A stretch of DNA of 64,000 nt from Beroe ovata (Eukaryota > Ctenophora > Nuda > Beroida > Beroidae). The stretch spans positions 152,873 through 216,872 of the forward strand of contig CAMPET010000087.1 of NCBI GenBank assembly GCA_946803715.1. Reading direction: 5' to 3'. The notes below the pieces were generated by a model that did not search any database, was not told the origin of the DNA, and saw nothing but the letters and a program-made list of their open reading frames with translations. The position numbers were made by a program, and so were the translations under genes. Of the stretch, positions 49,201 through 62,024 are shown one piece after another; the stretch's first letter is position 1; every line of letters begins with the position of its first letter.

Positions 49201-50197
49201 GTAGAAATGTTGAACTGAAATATATATGGACATGATTTAAAAATGTTTTGAGATGGCTTATTACAAGCAGTTTTTGCCTGCTTCCCAGAAAAACCATCAT
49301 TTATTAATAAGGCTTCTATATTATTTTTCCGCTACTATCAGAGTGGTAATATATGCCCAGCTGTTTAGGAAGTGGCACAGTTTAAAACAAAGGTCGCCGT
49401 TGAGGCGTGGCTGTTCACCAATCAGCTTCAGCATAGCTCTCGTGATATTTTTAACAATTTTAATGAAATTACTTGTCGATGATGAACGCTTAACTGCTCA
49501 GCCCAGGGCATTGAAAATCACTTATTAATATAACGATAGCGAGAGAGTCAAGCTTAATTGCACTTGGCTCCAAGTGAAGCGCAGAATATTCAATCTGTCG
49601 ATTGAGTAAAACTGAGACCCTTAATCTGACGGGCGCGTGCGTGCGAGCACATGGCCCCAAAAAAGTCATATTGGTTATTTTCATCAATGTGATCATCGAT
49701 TTGGAGTCCCAGTTAATAAAAATGTTGAAATATTTGAGAGTTGAGGCTGGTTTAAACGTGAACGCGCCCTGAGGCCCTAGTTATCAAGATTATAGAGACC
49801 CATCGACAGCTCACTCTCAGACCTTCTCCGGTGTTCTATTAATCAAGAAATCATCACGTGGTCTATGAGTCGAGTCATTTTGGATCGTGGCGATGATTTT
49901 GCTGAAATGTGGGTCAAAATTCAGAATCACATATTATTACAGGACACATTGCCTGTCAATAATTTTGTACGAGCATATTACTCTCGAGAAGATTAATGAA
50001 ATTTTCAACTGGCGATTATTCACTGGTGAAAAATTTGCAGCTTTTGGCTCTGATGGGGTCGAAAATTTAATCGAGAAAGTTATTTGACCAAATTGAGCTT
50101 GCTATTCATATCACAAAATTCGCCTCAGTGTGATGATTACCACAATGATATTATGTGAACTGTAATTCGGTCCGATTAACTGTTTACCCGGTTACAC

Positions 50198-50247
50198 CAC
50201 GTGCTGTGGTAAACGAAGCACGTGCACGAAACACACGTGCACAAAAG
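50198..50247. promoter_or_regulatory. Cluster of three CACGTG E-boxes
   Basis: CACCACGTGCTGTGG, AGCACGTGCACG and ACACACGTGCAC fall within about 50 bp. Such palindromes bind bHLH/bHLH-ZIP dimers; function is inferred only. Confidence 0.35.
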
Positions 50248-52284
50248 ATTCCCATCACTAATATCAGTAGATTGAAATTCTCGTTTACTAAGCTACCGGA
50301 ACAGTATACAGTTGATTATTTAATCTCTGGCTGAGCTCTGGCTACTCTCTTAAATATAGTGCTCCTGGTCTAAAATTCCGATGATTCAAATATTGATTTA
50401 ATCATCATCATCATCGCTAGTGAGGAACAGTTTCCTGGTTACGATAGTTCCGAGAATTATAACATACCCATGTCCGTCACAATTCATCACCTCGGAAATT
50501 TCAGTCAATTCTCAGTGATTTCAGTCAATTCTTAGCAGTAGACATTGAAATTCGTGACACTATATATAGTATGTGCGTCTATAGTTACTCATTAAATATG
50601 AAATCACTACTAGATCAGTGGTGCAGGTAACTAGCGCTGCTCGGATCAGTGGTGACAGAACTCTGAGCTGCTCGGATGATATGAGATTGGAGAATGATGA
50701 TTAATATACCATCCAGCTATCGACACCGATATAGCCAGGAGGGTGGAATTACAGGGCAAATCAGCGAAAATTGGAGGTCCAGCGCGCATGTATGATTATA
50801 TAGATTAAAGTATATGTTTTAATAAGGGCTAACCTAAGTTTGATTAATTATGCACGGCAGTGCATACTAGGGTTGGGAGGATATCTAATCCATATATCGG
50901 CTATGTGTGTGTGTCTGTGTGTGTGTCTGTGTGTGTTTGTGTGTGTGTGTTGTGGATATGATATATGACCTATGCCTATGATCAACTGTGTCACATGATC
51001 ACATCGGATTACCCAATCATTGGCCGGATACTCTCATTCAAGGTCCAATCAAATCATCGGATACCATGTGAGAGAGAGGGGATTAGCGGTTTGCTTCCTC
51101 TCCCGATGACTATTCCACTACATGACCGATAAAAAGCGAATTAATCTCAAAACCAAACCCACTCAGATGGTTTTTATTATGAGCCGCAAATTTTAATTAT
51201 AAACGCAGAAAGAACGTAGCGAATTTCATGCTTGATTTATAGTGGTAAACACTCGACTAGCCTATCCGATACTTTGAGTAAGTGTCAGTGTTGTGGTTTG
51301 ATGTTCGTGGGATAGGTCAAGAATGACTACTCAGCAATCAGCTCAGTGCGAAACGGACATTGTGATTTCAACCTTCCATATCATAAGTTCAAAAAGTTGG
51401 AACAATCGCATCAGTGAGGGGTGTGAATGAGGGTGTATTGTTTAAATGAGGGGAGGAAGTGAGGGGGTAAGCGAGGGGTCGGCAGGGGTTTAATGATGAT
51501 CAACATGATTTCAAATGACTGCAGCGAAATATCCATCATGAGATTCACAGGTAGAAACGTCTACTTACATGGTAAGTGAGGGCCATGATGTGTATATCGG
51601 ACTTTGTGTGCGACTTTATGATGTTGAGATCGATAGTAGGGCACATCGTGCGACCACTCGGACACAGCCGGCACACCACAACTCCGTCCTCTATCTGGGG
51701 TGGTGTCAACATTATAGTTCACCAATTCATATCATCAAGTGGAGTGGTGTCAAGTGGGGTGGTGTCAACATTATAATTTTAGCAAGTCAAAAACCCCGCC
51801 ACTACATTCCTAGCGCACCAACCCTGACCCCACATCCCTTCACCTTGACACCATACGACCCCTTCAATACACCAGATACTTCCTTCCACTCGCCAATCGT
51901 TTAATAATGGACTCGCTGGCTCCAGACCTCTCTTGCTATAATATAATATGCGGCGAATACCTCCTCAAATTCTATTAGAAGGCAAAGGATTACATTTAGC
52001 TGGCACAGAGCATTTTTTCACCGATTTCATGGAATACCGATTTCGGAATGAACGAATGGTTGGCCAGCTTCATAAGATAATAAGGCGCATGCACATACCT
52101 AAATATTAATTGCCCTAACCGCCGATAATTAAACGCCGATGTTCACGTAAGGTTCCTGGTCCGATGCTCAACCCTAAACATAATAAGAACCCTTGTCTCT
52201 TCTGATAATCAATTTCAGAGATCTAGTTCCTCCCAAAAAAACACATGTTCTGTTTCGAATGCATGGATGGAGCGCGCGTCTCAC

Positions 52285-52415
52285 CTCAAATTGTCTCTTT
52301 GGCTTGTTGTCGAATGAGGTGAATATGTTTGGCACTACCACTGGGTCCTCCCCGACATTCTTGCTGCCCCGAACTCCTGTAAACGAAAACGGGATGAACC
52401 CTGCATTGGACGGTT
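52285..52415 (-). CDS. Candidate exon, gene uncertain
   Basis: It is bounded by TCAAG and GAG|GTGAGA, with 43 codons plus two leading bases reading EPSNAGFIPFSFTGVRGSKN... to KPKRQFE. Its phase fits the end of PB1-gene exon 3 (phase 1) and the start of the 43.5-kb exon (phase 0). The acceptor is weak, and the opposite strand is also open with a good acceptor at about 52219, so strand is uncertain. Confidence 0.3.
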
Positions 52416-55400
52416 CTTGAGGTCCGATATATTATATATCATCTATATTATAATGTCAAATATCTCTCTCTCCATCTTCTATAATTGGATAGAAATAATT
52501 GCCTGTAATATAAAGGATGACCAGTAATATTCAAGTAGGGTATTGGGCAAATTGTGCGTTTTAGACGTTGACGTTTGCACGCGTCTCTCCTACCCCTTGT
52601 AATGGATCAGATAATAAAATCTCAATATATTTGTATGTAAAGTTAGAAGATATATATAATCAGTGGAGGGGTTATATTATAAGTTCGTATGATCGCTATT
52701 TAAGCACGGGCTGGGAAGCGTAATCAACTAGGTAAAGTAATAGATTCATACGTTCTTCAGGGCAAAAACTGAAAACAGTAATTTTATCATTATCTATCGG
52801 ATGTTAGCCTAATTAAAGAAGGGAATGGTACTAATATGCATTATACTATATCGTATACTTATACGAACCTATATCATAATCTATATTGTCCATCCACACA
52901 GATGGTCTCGGTCGTCATTACTAATGCGAAGAGAGCTACGTCGAGAGCCTCATTATACAGAGAGAAAAGAAAACAATCAAAAATGATCTTGTTAATCACA
53001 TGCACGCATGAACTTATTCATTTAATAACGTGTCCGAAGTCATCCCCCCAAGCAAAACGCAAGGTCCTTAGGGAATAAATTTGTAGTTCATACGAATATA
53101 TCATTGCTAGAAATTCCTATAATGATGAAAAACGAGTGCACGGAATAAACTTTATTTATCTATTATTGTCTATTATCAGCCGATTTAGGAGGCCTTTTCT
53201 CCATTTATATTTCCAGAATTCAGAGCATATATATATTCCATATTTCCGATGAAAATGCCGAATATGAGCAGAAGAGCTGGATTGGTTGATTATTCAAAAT
53301 GATCCTCCCTTACCTCGATAATAATGCAGTATTGCAGTAAGGTACCGCTATATAATGTTCGCCGAATCATTCAGAATCCAATACGTATTATGTTTACCAA
53401 AATCCGTTATCTAAAATATCTGAAGCTGGTCTATATATTTGAGTTATGATATATCCAAGTTCGAATAAGTATTAACTAGGGCAATTACGATAGATTATTA
53501 CATGTGACTATGTAAGTCAGAAGAGGAGAATTCTGAAATATAATAATGATGGGCTTATCTCTCGGAAAGTTCCATAGTACGAATTGACATCGATCAGACG
53601 TAGTAGTAGGACATATTTTCCACGATCTTAATAACAGACGGACGAGCTCAGTAGTTAAATATGAGCAGAATTCTGAATCAGAATTTCTGATTCTCCAGGA
53701 AATCTTGATTTACTTGATGGTTATATTATTTAATGGGTAGTATTGGGTATTATTAGATGGAGAAGCCCAGACATTCATACAATTCCCCCTCTGTGCAGTG
53801 AGATAAGACTCTGTTCACTGTGCAGATATGACTCTTTGCACTGTGCAGATACAACTCTGTGCACTGTGCAGATACGATCAGGCAAGTAGGAGGAATCTAT
53901 CACTTGTATCAGCTGACCGATTGATCTTCCTATCGCTATCAGGAATGCGTAGGTTTATATCTGAAACCACTGATTGAGAAACCTCAATCTAAATTGTACG
54001 CCAGAAATATGGCCGGGAGACCCCAAACCTGTTCACTGAGAACATACATGTATCGACATTCCATTATAGCTCGCGCGCGAGTGTGTGGTATTTAATTAGC
54101 GGCAAAGAGATGAGAGAGTCTCCCCTCGTTTTCCCAAAGCCAAAATCGCGAGAATATGAGTACCCACGTGACAAATTGCACGTGACATGCGCCGGAACGT
54201 GCGATTGGCCCGTTTTTATTCTTCCTGCCGTGTCATTGGTCGATTTTGGGAAACGTTGGTAGTAGCTGTGTATCGATAAGAATTTATTACAAGTAAAATT
54301 GCAACTTGTTATATTTTGTTGCGCGGGGAATGCCATAAACAGGGTGCAGAAATAGAGCAAATTGGAACTATAGTAATGTACCAAAGTCTTGGAAATTGGT
54401 CCCCATCTTGGATAGGAAATTCTATTGGGGTATCGCAAAAATTCATGAGAAAATTCTGCTCATTCTTCGGTATTGTCCGTTAAATAGACGCTGAAAATTT
54501 CATGAAAACTCAGGAATTGCAATCGCAGCTATTTTCTCCACTTTCCAAGAGATATTACCTACTATGACTCCAAATTTCAACACAGAACCATGATAACTTC
54601 GAATATCACTGCTAATATCTAATTCAATAAACGCCAGCCATCCGACGATCATAAAGAATGACAAAATATCCCAGTTCATAACGAATTACACAAAATTTGT
54701 TAATATCTGTCACAATGATGCTTTAATCTAAAGTAAGCACTCTAAAGGAAGGTATGCACCAACTGAATTCCCATTGAATCACATACCGTGAGAATGTGAG
54801 CAGTGAAACTTTACAATTATAGTTGCACTGATAATTCTTTGATAGCCTGGATCACTTACTAAATATATTCTGGCCTGGATTCAAGTTATTTCAACCCGTC
54901 GATACCATTCTGGATCTAACTCTCCAGTTGCATTACTGAGTTGTCAGGCCACTTGGTTACCAGGTGATACCGCTCTATTCGTACTGCCCAAGTGGGACCA
55001 TCCCATACTGCATGGCACATGCATATCATATGATGGTGATGCATACCACATGAATTATCACATCATGCATATTCTGATGAGGGAAAACCCCTCCCTCATC
55101 AACATCTTATTACCCATCCAGCATCCTTCATCTATCTCATCTGCACCCCCCCTTACCCCTCTCAATCGACACTCATCGACCCCTTTGGGGCATGGGCTCA
55201 ACCTTCATCATATCAGCCCCCCCCTCTTTTCCAACCCCTACTATCTACTCCCAACCCCTCCCACCCAACTTCTCCCTTCCTCCTCATGCATTTTGTGTGA
55301 GTAGCGGTTATGTGACATTTTGAGAACTAAACAATTTGTTACACAATATATACGTGTATATATAATTAATTAAAGATAATTTGTAGTCGGTAGGGGGTAT

Positions 55401-57642
55401 TTTATTAAGCTTCAATTTTCCCATCCAATGGGATCAATGAGTTGAATCACGTGTCACAATTGCTCCAGCAACAGGATTGATATTTTGTACACGTGACACG
55501 CGTTAAGAGGTCACGTGTCAACTTTTTCTTCACGACGCATACAGATCGGTACAAAGTTTTCTTGATTTGATATTATAAATCTTGAGGAGTCATGAGAAGA
55601 AATAGACATTCCCTCTCCCACACAGTGTGATACTGTGAAGTGATTGCAATGACAGTATTATAGGCTTTGAAAACGATTGGTGATCTCAGTTGCTTTAGCT
55701 ATCGAAAAGAATCATTTGGGAAAAACCAAAACCAAAATAGCCTTAATGTTAATTAGATGAATGAGAATTTCGATAATAAGACTTTGGTAACTAACAATAC
55801 CAGACGTATGCTAGAATGGGTCACCAATTCGACTCAACGATAGGTTTCATGGAAAGTAACATGGAATTGTGTTAATTGTGCATTGTGCGATGAGAGAATA
55901 CGATAAATGATGTCTTTTATACGATTGTGTCTAACATGTAAAAATCTGGAATGAAACTAGGAAACAAGAATTGGTGCTCAACTTGAAAATCGGAAGTGAA
56001 AAGCTTGGTAAGAATCATTATTGGTTAGCTAGGAAAAGCCGTCGTGAGACACTTGTATTCGAGCAATTGGTTTCAACAAATGTTTCAATAGGATAACCTG
56101 CTCCTTTAATTGAAATCCATACCATGAATCAACTAATTTCCTGATTATCATCAGATTTATCATCAGAGATACTAACTCTTCTACTCAACCTCTAATTACC
56201 ACACTCCAGTCACACGTACTGAAGATTCTCTAAAACCTATTCTCCTTACTTGTACAGATTACTATGAAACAATAATGACGATTTTAAAACCTGTTTCATT
56301 ATGCAACTCCTTTGAGAATGGAGAAAAAAATCTTCCCAAACTTTCAATTTTCATTCTAAAAACTCATAAATATGAGTGTATGACCTCAAAACGTTCGAAA
56401 CATCGCGCCCATGTGTCTTTCTAATAAATTGACACCTACGCAAACAGTCGAGAGGTGTCAAGCAAGAAATTTCAATCCCCTACTTGCTGAGAATGTGTTA
56501 ACTTTTTATTATATTTGAAACATCTTGACACCTCTACCTTAGCACGTGCAAATCATTTGAGCTTCTTCATTATTAGAGTTGACAAGTGTTCGTGCCCTAG
56601 GAACGAATAATCAATTTGTGGTCCACTTTGTTTCAAGAAAACGAGAAAATTCTTTTGTTTCATTTTTCTAGCTAAAAATGCAATTTTGAATGGCAATATA
56701 TTGCACTCATACGTATGTCCTTGAATCCCAATTTAAGACTTTTTTGAAAGTCCTAAGTGCCTTAGGTCGACTGCCCCTTCTAAGAAAACTGGATCAAATT
56801 GTAGAATATAAACCAAAAGCTCATATCTATAAACCACAAGATTCCTTTTCATTATTCTTTGAAGGTGGGCTCTCAAATGACGAAATGAATCCCCTTTAAA
56901 TCCCCTTTTAATGCACGCCTGATGTTCTTCCCATATTAAAATATTTCCAGGAGTTGTCTCTAAAGAGTGCCCCTTGCCCCAGTACAACTGACATAGGTAT
57001 TGTAATTTTCTCCTATTTCAAATTTTCATGAATTACCATGACTCAGAGAATTACAGCCATATTTGTCCCACCTTTCTAATTGGGTTACCATTAGGCTAAT
57101 TAGGTTAGCAGTTGCCAGTAAAAATGAGATTATTCTGTTACTGCTTTATTGGTAATCTTGTTGAGCGATCAGTGTGATTTTCCTCATACAGAAGGAATGG
57201 ACAGGTGGTCAACGTGTTATTAGAAGTGGATTTTCATGAAAAACTGTAACGATTTGTTTCATTGCATTATTGCATTAGCTGGACACAAAACATAAATCGA
57301 GATAGTGAGGTGTGCAATTAGTGCAGTGAGAATGACTGTAATAAGGAAAAGAGTAAACGCCACCTATGTTCCCTCAAATCCTGAGTAACACCTACCGTTT
57401 AATTCGATCAAGTGGGGATGAGAGAAAAAAACTATGAGGGTTATTATAGGCATAGGTAGGTAGGTACCTCCAATTTCTGAGAGATTTTTAGAGAAAGCCA
57501 ATTATTGATCATCGTTTGAACATGGAGAACAAATAGCCAGGCCAATTCAATCCAATACAGAATCTATATAGAATACAGATATTGGATATTCCCCAAGTTC
57601 AAATACCTTTTCTAGACTGCAATCTTTTTGGGTTTAGCTTAC
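52416..57642. other. AT-rich region, probably intronic
   Basis: It contains a 26-bp repeat (CACTGTGCAGATACAACTCT) at about 53796-53880 and CACGTG clusters at 54164-54185 and 55446-55522. An isolated Pro/Ser/Leu-rich plus-strand frame sits at 55130-55292 between a fair acceptor (TTACCCATCCAG) and a GTGAGT donor; it cannot be linked to a gene. Confidence 0.5.
53796..53880. repeat. 26-bp minisatellite
   Basis: About 3.3 units of GCACTGTGCAGATACAACTC-TGT. Confidence 0.85.
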
Positions 57643-58528
57643 CTGCTATGACGTTATCGATTTCAGCTTGTAAGTCAGACGGCTCAGTCACTTCCATTTT
57701 AGTGGGTGTTTCAGTAGCCTGCAGGATTGGTTCAAAACGATAGTATTTATTTAGAGTTCATCCATAATGGGTATTTAATATCGTATCCCAAATATATCTC
57801 AACATTTTCATATCTCATTTAAAATCGGTAAAACATTTCATGGAATATTTTTCTTGGATATTTTGGATGGATGTATGTAAATAAAGGATCGGAGGAAAAT
57901 TAAATGGCATGGAATGCCCTTGCATTATCTGCCCTTATGCAAACAGTAACAATGATTGAAAACAGTTTCATGCCCAAATATTCTCAGGAATAAAATACCT
58001 GGTTGGTTGAGTCCTGGCCAGATTCATTCTGCTGTTCACCACTGTCAGAGCCACTTTCATCAGCCAAATTCTTGATCTTCAATTTAATGCAGCAACCATT
58101 TTTGCTGAGGCTGTTCAGAGCATCAACTACTTCTCTATTAGAACTCACCTGGAGGGATTTGGAGTTTAGATTAGGATTCAATGATGTCCTCATACATTCG
58201 TTTCAGAGCTAAACATATATTTTGCTACACATACTTAATTCATCACCCCTTAAAAAGGGCTGTCATATTAAATTCAGAATTGGTAGTCTAAGAATGTAAA
58301 CAAACTTACAGTTATCTCATCTTCATCATCATCAATATAGCTCAAACGTACATTTCCATTGGCATATCCATCACAATCATATTGCAGTGACAGAACATTC
58401 AGAATGTCATCATAAGGTTTCTCATGGTCTAGAATCTTGAACTTTCTGATCTCATCTTTATATGATACTTTCACATAAATGCCATTGCCAAAGTTGTCAC
58501 TTATTCTGTCAATGTCATTCATTTTCAT
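57643..58528 (-). CDS. PB1-domain protein, first three exons
   Basis: Exons are 58528-58310, 58148-57999 and 57718-57643, GT-AG with phases 0, 0 and then 1 at the open 3' end. Residues from about 16 to 105 form a PB1 domain. It opens with YVKVSYKDEIRKFKI, whose lysine is the basic-cluster position, and includes the acidic OPCA loop LSYIDDDEDEIT. It closes with NREVVDALNSLSKNGCCIKLKI. Both interfaces are present, so it is an A/B-type PB1 able to form heteromers or filaments, as in p62, NBR1-like, TFG and aPKC proteins. It continues with an acidic Ser/Gln-rich linker. No ZZ, kinase or UBA domain is seen nearby, so the family is undecided and the gene is incomplete. The ATG at 58528 follows an acceptor-like CCCTTCCCTAG. 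Confidence 0.75.
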
Positions 58529-60149
58529 TCTAGGGAAGGGGAAGAATGACAAACTCTGATATGAGGAATGATCATAAAGTTGCTCTTGGAATTAAGTAAT
58601 GATGAGATTGAAACTTGGGTTGATAATAAATGCAAGAAAGTCAATATGTAATCAAAGTTGCAGTTGAAGAATCAATTGGTAAAATGGAATTCTCTATCAG
58701 ATTCATGACCGAGAAATGTGTGTGGTTTATCACATAAATAACAAAGCTGCAATGTACTTTTCCATGAGCATAATCAGGCTTTTCAATCAATTCCAAGCAC
58801 ATAGAAAGTGTTATAAGAATATTAAGAAAGAAAATTAGAATAATGGCAAATATTGCCATCGACAACAGAGCTAGTGAGCACATTTAATCATTTCTATCAA
58901 TACAGAAGTACAGCTGATATTCTTAAGTCATTCATATACAGCACTAGGAATGAAAGACAGAACAAGAAAATGAGGATATACAAGAATTGCAAGTTATGAT
59001 AACAGCTTCAATATAGATAAAATGGTTTGACCTTCAAAAAGGCATCCCAAAAGTAGATCTTGAATGAGTTCCTATAGAGGAATAGAGGATATACAATACA
59101 GAATATACTTCATCACTCATGGACAATGTGGGTTACAGAAGAAGTAAGAAGGTTCTGAAACAAGAACAACATTATCGAATCCCGATGATGGATGATCAAT
59201 CATGCAATGCAACAATTAGATAGTGAAACAAAGATTTAGAAACTGCGACAATTCTAATACAAATAACTGAATAATAAAACTTCTTATGCCTTTCGTTGAA
59301 TGAACATGCGCTGCGACAGAATTTTTGCGCGACAAAATCTATTTTTCTCTTGTCGGATGTTATCTTTCCACTGTTTCTTGGCGCGGCGCGCGCGCCTTCA
59401 CTGAGGACCGAAACAGGCCTGTTTTGTTCCCGCGCTGCTTGTCGGGCGAAGCCAAACCGCTGATGCAAGCCGCGAATAATTCTGTCTGAGAATAAGTTTC
59501 GCCGCGCGCGCAAAACAAAATTCTCAACAAAGTCTATCATCGATTGTTCCCGCGCTGCGTGACCCAAATACTCCGCGCGCGCTGCGCGTCTCCGTGGTTT
59601 GGACTTTTCAGATCACTGAGTACGACTTTTCAGATCACTGAGTAGAACAGGGGCGCGCAACGTGTGCACATCATCGATCGACAACCACGTTGCGTGACCC
59701 AAATACTCCGCGCGCTGCGTGTCTCCGTGGTTTCTTTCTACGACTTTTCAGTTCACTGAGTATAACACGGGCGCGCAACGTGTGCACAGCCTGTTTCGGC
59801 CATTGATGAAGAAGGCGCGCGCGAAAAACGGGTCGGATAAAATCCAAAAAAATATCGCGCGCGCTAAAATTTTAGCTTCATTGCTTTCGCACGGACGCGC
59901 AAACACTGAAACGCTTTGCCAGCCCTAAAATTGTGAAATCAATGGATTTTAGGAAGTGTCAATTGTCAAAGAATTGCGCCTGTTAAACTGTCCGGTGAAA
60001 CAGTATTATAATAATATTTCAATAATAATTTTAATAAATTCAATAATTTCATTTATTTCATCTGAAGTATGACCTGATACCTATACAAGAATATTGATTG
60101 GAATTGTTTTATCTGCTCCTATTTCATAAGGTGCTAATGGTCCTTTAGC
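58529..60149. other. Intergenic region with a GC-rich repeat
   Basis: 58.55-59.25 kb is AT-rich; a small 80-codon minus-strand frame with a hydrophobic N-terminus at 58641-58883 lacks support. 59.3-59.93 kb is the GC-rich element described separately. Confidence 0.5.
59310..59930. mobile_element. GC-rich foldback-like element with internal tandem unit
   Basis: Outer arms are inverted: GGCGCGCGCGCCTTCACTGA...CCGAAACAGGCCTG near 59385-59420 pairs with CAGCCTGTTTCGGCC...GAAGGCGCGCGCG near 59787-59823. Inside, a ~140-bp unit (TGCGTGACCCAAATACTCCG...AACGTGTGCAC) is repeated twice and matches the copy at 31.45-31.56 kb. It looks like a non-autonomous mobile element; the exact ends are not defined. 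Confidence 0.6.
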
Positions 60150-62024
60150 ATGGAAGACTCTGATAATGAAAGCAACATCTCTACTGATTCACTGCAGCAT
60201 GAAGCTGGGGCAGCAACAGAGAAAGATATAGCTAAGGGACTCTCTAATAGGGGCTACTCAGCAAATGGAACTGATCTCGTTTATCTAGACCTTTCCCTGG
60301 CAAACAAGAGTCTCTGCAACATATCACTTCTAGAAAAGTATACATTTATCCAGCATCTAGACCTATCCAATAACAAGCTGACTAACATCAATGTCATATC
60401 AACACTCAAGTACTTGCTGAGCTTGGATGCTTCAAATAATTTGCTTGAAACATTGCCCCCCTTATCACCTCCTCTAAACCTTTTATCAGCCAACTTCTCA
60501 TACAATCATATAAAGCACATGGGTAAAGTTGGAAAAGTTTCAAGCTTACTGACACTTAACCTTGATAACAACCAAATTTCTGTAATCTGTGGGCTTGATG
60601 ATTGTAAGAGCCTTAGAGAGTTGACTTTGAACAATAATAACATTTCACAAATCAGTGGTTTGGATAAGTTGCAACTCCATGTACTTCATCTCAATAACAA
60701 TAACATCAGCAAGATCACTGGACTAGATGAGCTTGGAAAGCTACAGACACTCCACCTAGCCAACAACAATATCAGATCACTTAGAGGGTTACAGGGTAAA
60801 ATGGTGCTGTCTGAACTAAAACTGGAAGGCAATGATATCATAGACTTATTAGAGATCAAACAACTCAACTCCCTTCCCCTTCTCAGAAAACTTACACTCA
60901 TGCTCAACCCACTTACCTCACTTCCTGACTATAGGGCCCATCTCCTGTTCTATATCAAACATCTATCTCATCTGGATGAAATGAAAATCTTACCAGAAGA
61001 GAAAATAGCTGCTGTCAATCAGTTTGATCCACCATTAGAAGTGATTGCTGCACAAAACCACATGATGCACGTCGTGAAAAACTTGGTCCATCCTATTCAT
61101 GTTAAACCTAGTGTCATGAGTGAGCAGACTGCTGTGTATCCTATCTTGGTACTCACTGGCCCGAATGGAAGCGGAAAATACGAACTTGCCCACCGTCTAG
61201 CAAAAAGCACAGGCAATGCATTCCGAGTTATCAAGCTGTTCACGACCAAAAGCATCCCTGAGGACAACAACAGCGTGATTTCAGTGTCCAACTCCGTGTT
61301 TGAGTCGATGGTTGAAGATGGGAGCTTGATTGTGTCTTACGAGGTTGGCGGAACTTCATTTGGTCTCAGTGGAAAAGATATAGAGATGGCAGCAAACGAT
61401 GGCGTGGCTAGCATCATATGTATGGAGTTAGAGGGAGTGCTATCATTGAAAAGAACATCATACCAGGCAAGGATAGTCCTTGTTTCGCCCATAGACACAG
61501 TGAAGCACGAGAGTAGAATGAGACAAAGAGAACGATACACAGAACCCCTCATAACCCTCTCCCTCTCCCGAACCGAGATGTACAACAAGTTTCATGCCGA
61601 TAACCATGGAATTTGTGACCTCGCTATCAACTCCTCTGATATGGAGGACGCGTACGAGAAGTTGAAACAACTCGTGGAATACTATTCTGGACAGAGATCT
61701 GGCGTGGGGCCAGGTCAGAGTGAGATTATTGCCCCCGCCAAGGAAAACGGTGGCCCCCACTGGAGTTGTGGGTCCTCCTCAAACTTCGACAACCTCCACT
61801 TCCCACACAAGGAAGCGAATGTGAAATGTGCGGTGAAAGGAGACACCCACCCAAAGAAAAGGGGGGTGTCAAGCGGTTCAACTTCCAACATCTATCCTGA
61901 TAACGGGGCACTCTCTCTTCTCAGCCAGACAGAGTTCTCATCGTCCACAGAGCTAACTGCCACGGCCAACTCACTCGTGTATCTCAGAGATATTACTGTG
62001 CCGCCCATTGGTAGAGACTGTTGA
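60150..62024 (+). CDS. LRGUK: Leucine-rich repeat and guanylate kinase-like protein, intronless, 624 aa
   Basis: An acidic N-terminus (about 1-40) is followed by SDS22-like leucine-rich repeats (about 42-275), with units such as LTLNLDNNQISVICGL and LHVLHLNNNNISKITGL, and an LRR cap. A guanylate-kinase-like domain (about 328-510) follows with P-loop GPNGSGK (about 337-343), FTTKSIPED at the GMP-binding place and TSFGLS in place of the Y-G-T-S motif. Several GMP-contacting residues look altered, so enzymatic activity is doubtful. The C-terminal 110 residues are Ser/Gly-rich and unlike any domain. In mammals LRGUK supports sperm head shaping and basal-body or axoneme formation. Human LRGUK is about 825 aa with many exons; here there are none. 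The start is the first ATG after CCTTTAG. Confidence 0.9.
   Translation: MEDSDNESNISTDSLQHEAGAATEKDIAKGLSNRGYSANGTDLVYLDLSLANKSLCNISLLEKYTFIQHLDLSNNKLTNINVISTLKYLLSLDASNNLLETLPPLSPPLNLLSANFSYNHIKHMGKVGKVSSLLTLNLDNNQISVICGLDDCKSLRELTLNNNNISQISGLDKLQLHVLHLNNNNISKITGLDELGKLQTLHLANNNIRSLRGLQGKMVLSELKLEGNDIIDLLEIKQLNSLPLLRKLTLMLNPLTSLPDYRAHLLFYIKHLSHLDEMKILPEEKIAAVNQFDPPLEVIAAQNHMMHVVKNLVHPIHVKPSVMSEQTAVYPILVLTGPNGSGKYELAHRLAKSTGNAFRVIKLFTTKSIPEDNNSVISVSNSVFESMVEDGSLIVSYEVGGTSFGLSGKDIEMAANDGVASIICMELEGVLSLKRTSYQARIVLVSPIDTVKHESRMRQRERYTEPLITLSLSRTEMYNKFHADNHGICDLAINSSDMEDAYEKLKQLVEYYSGQRSGVGPGQSEIIAPAKENGGPHWSCGSSSNFDNLHFPHKEANVKCAVKGDTHPKKRGVSSGSTSNIYPDNGALSLLSQTEFSSSTELTATANSLVYLRDITVPPIGRDC

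Larger units (their letters stand above)
43514..52284. other. Large AT-rich region without supported genes
   Basis: A GGTTGTAACATGG minisatellite occurs at about 46085-46265. GT/CA microsatellites lie at 46690-46745, 47975-48015 and 50905-50952. GGGGTGTTGGAGGTACTGG-type repeats lie at 43536-43640. CACGTG clusters occur at about 48307-48375 and 50198-50247. A short Pro/Thr-rich plus-strand frame at 51800-51904 is open but isolated. It may be intron or regulatory desert of a developmental gene. Confidence 0.5.

Noticed and set aside
58641-58883. 80-codon minus-strand frame with hydrophobic N-terminus
   Set aside because: It lies in the leader region of the PB1 gene; the hydrophobic start is explained by T-rich sequence and nothing else supports a gene.
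59196-59567. 123-codon minus-strand frame
   Set aside because: It lies within the GC-rich repeat element, and the arginine/alanine richness follows from GCGC repeats.
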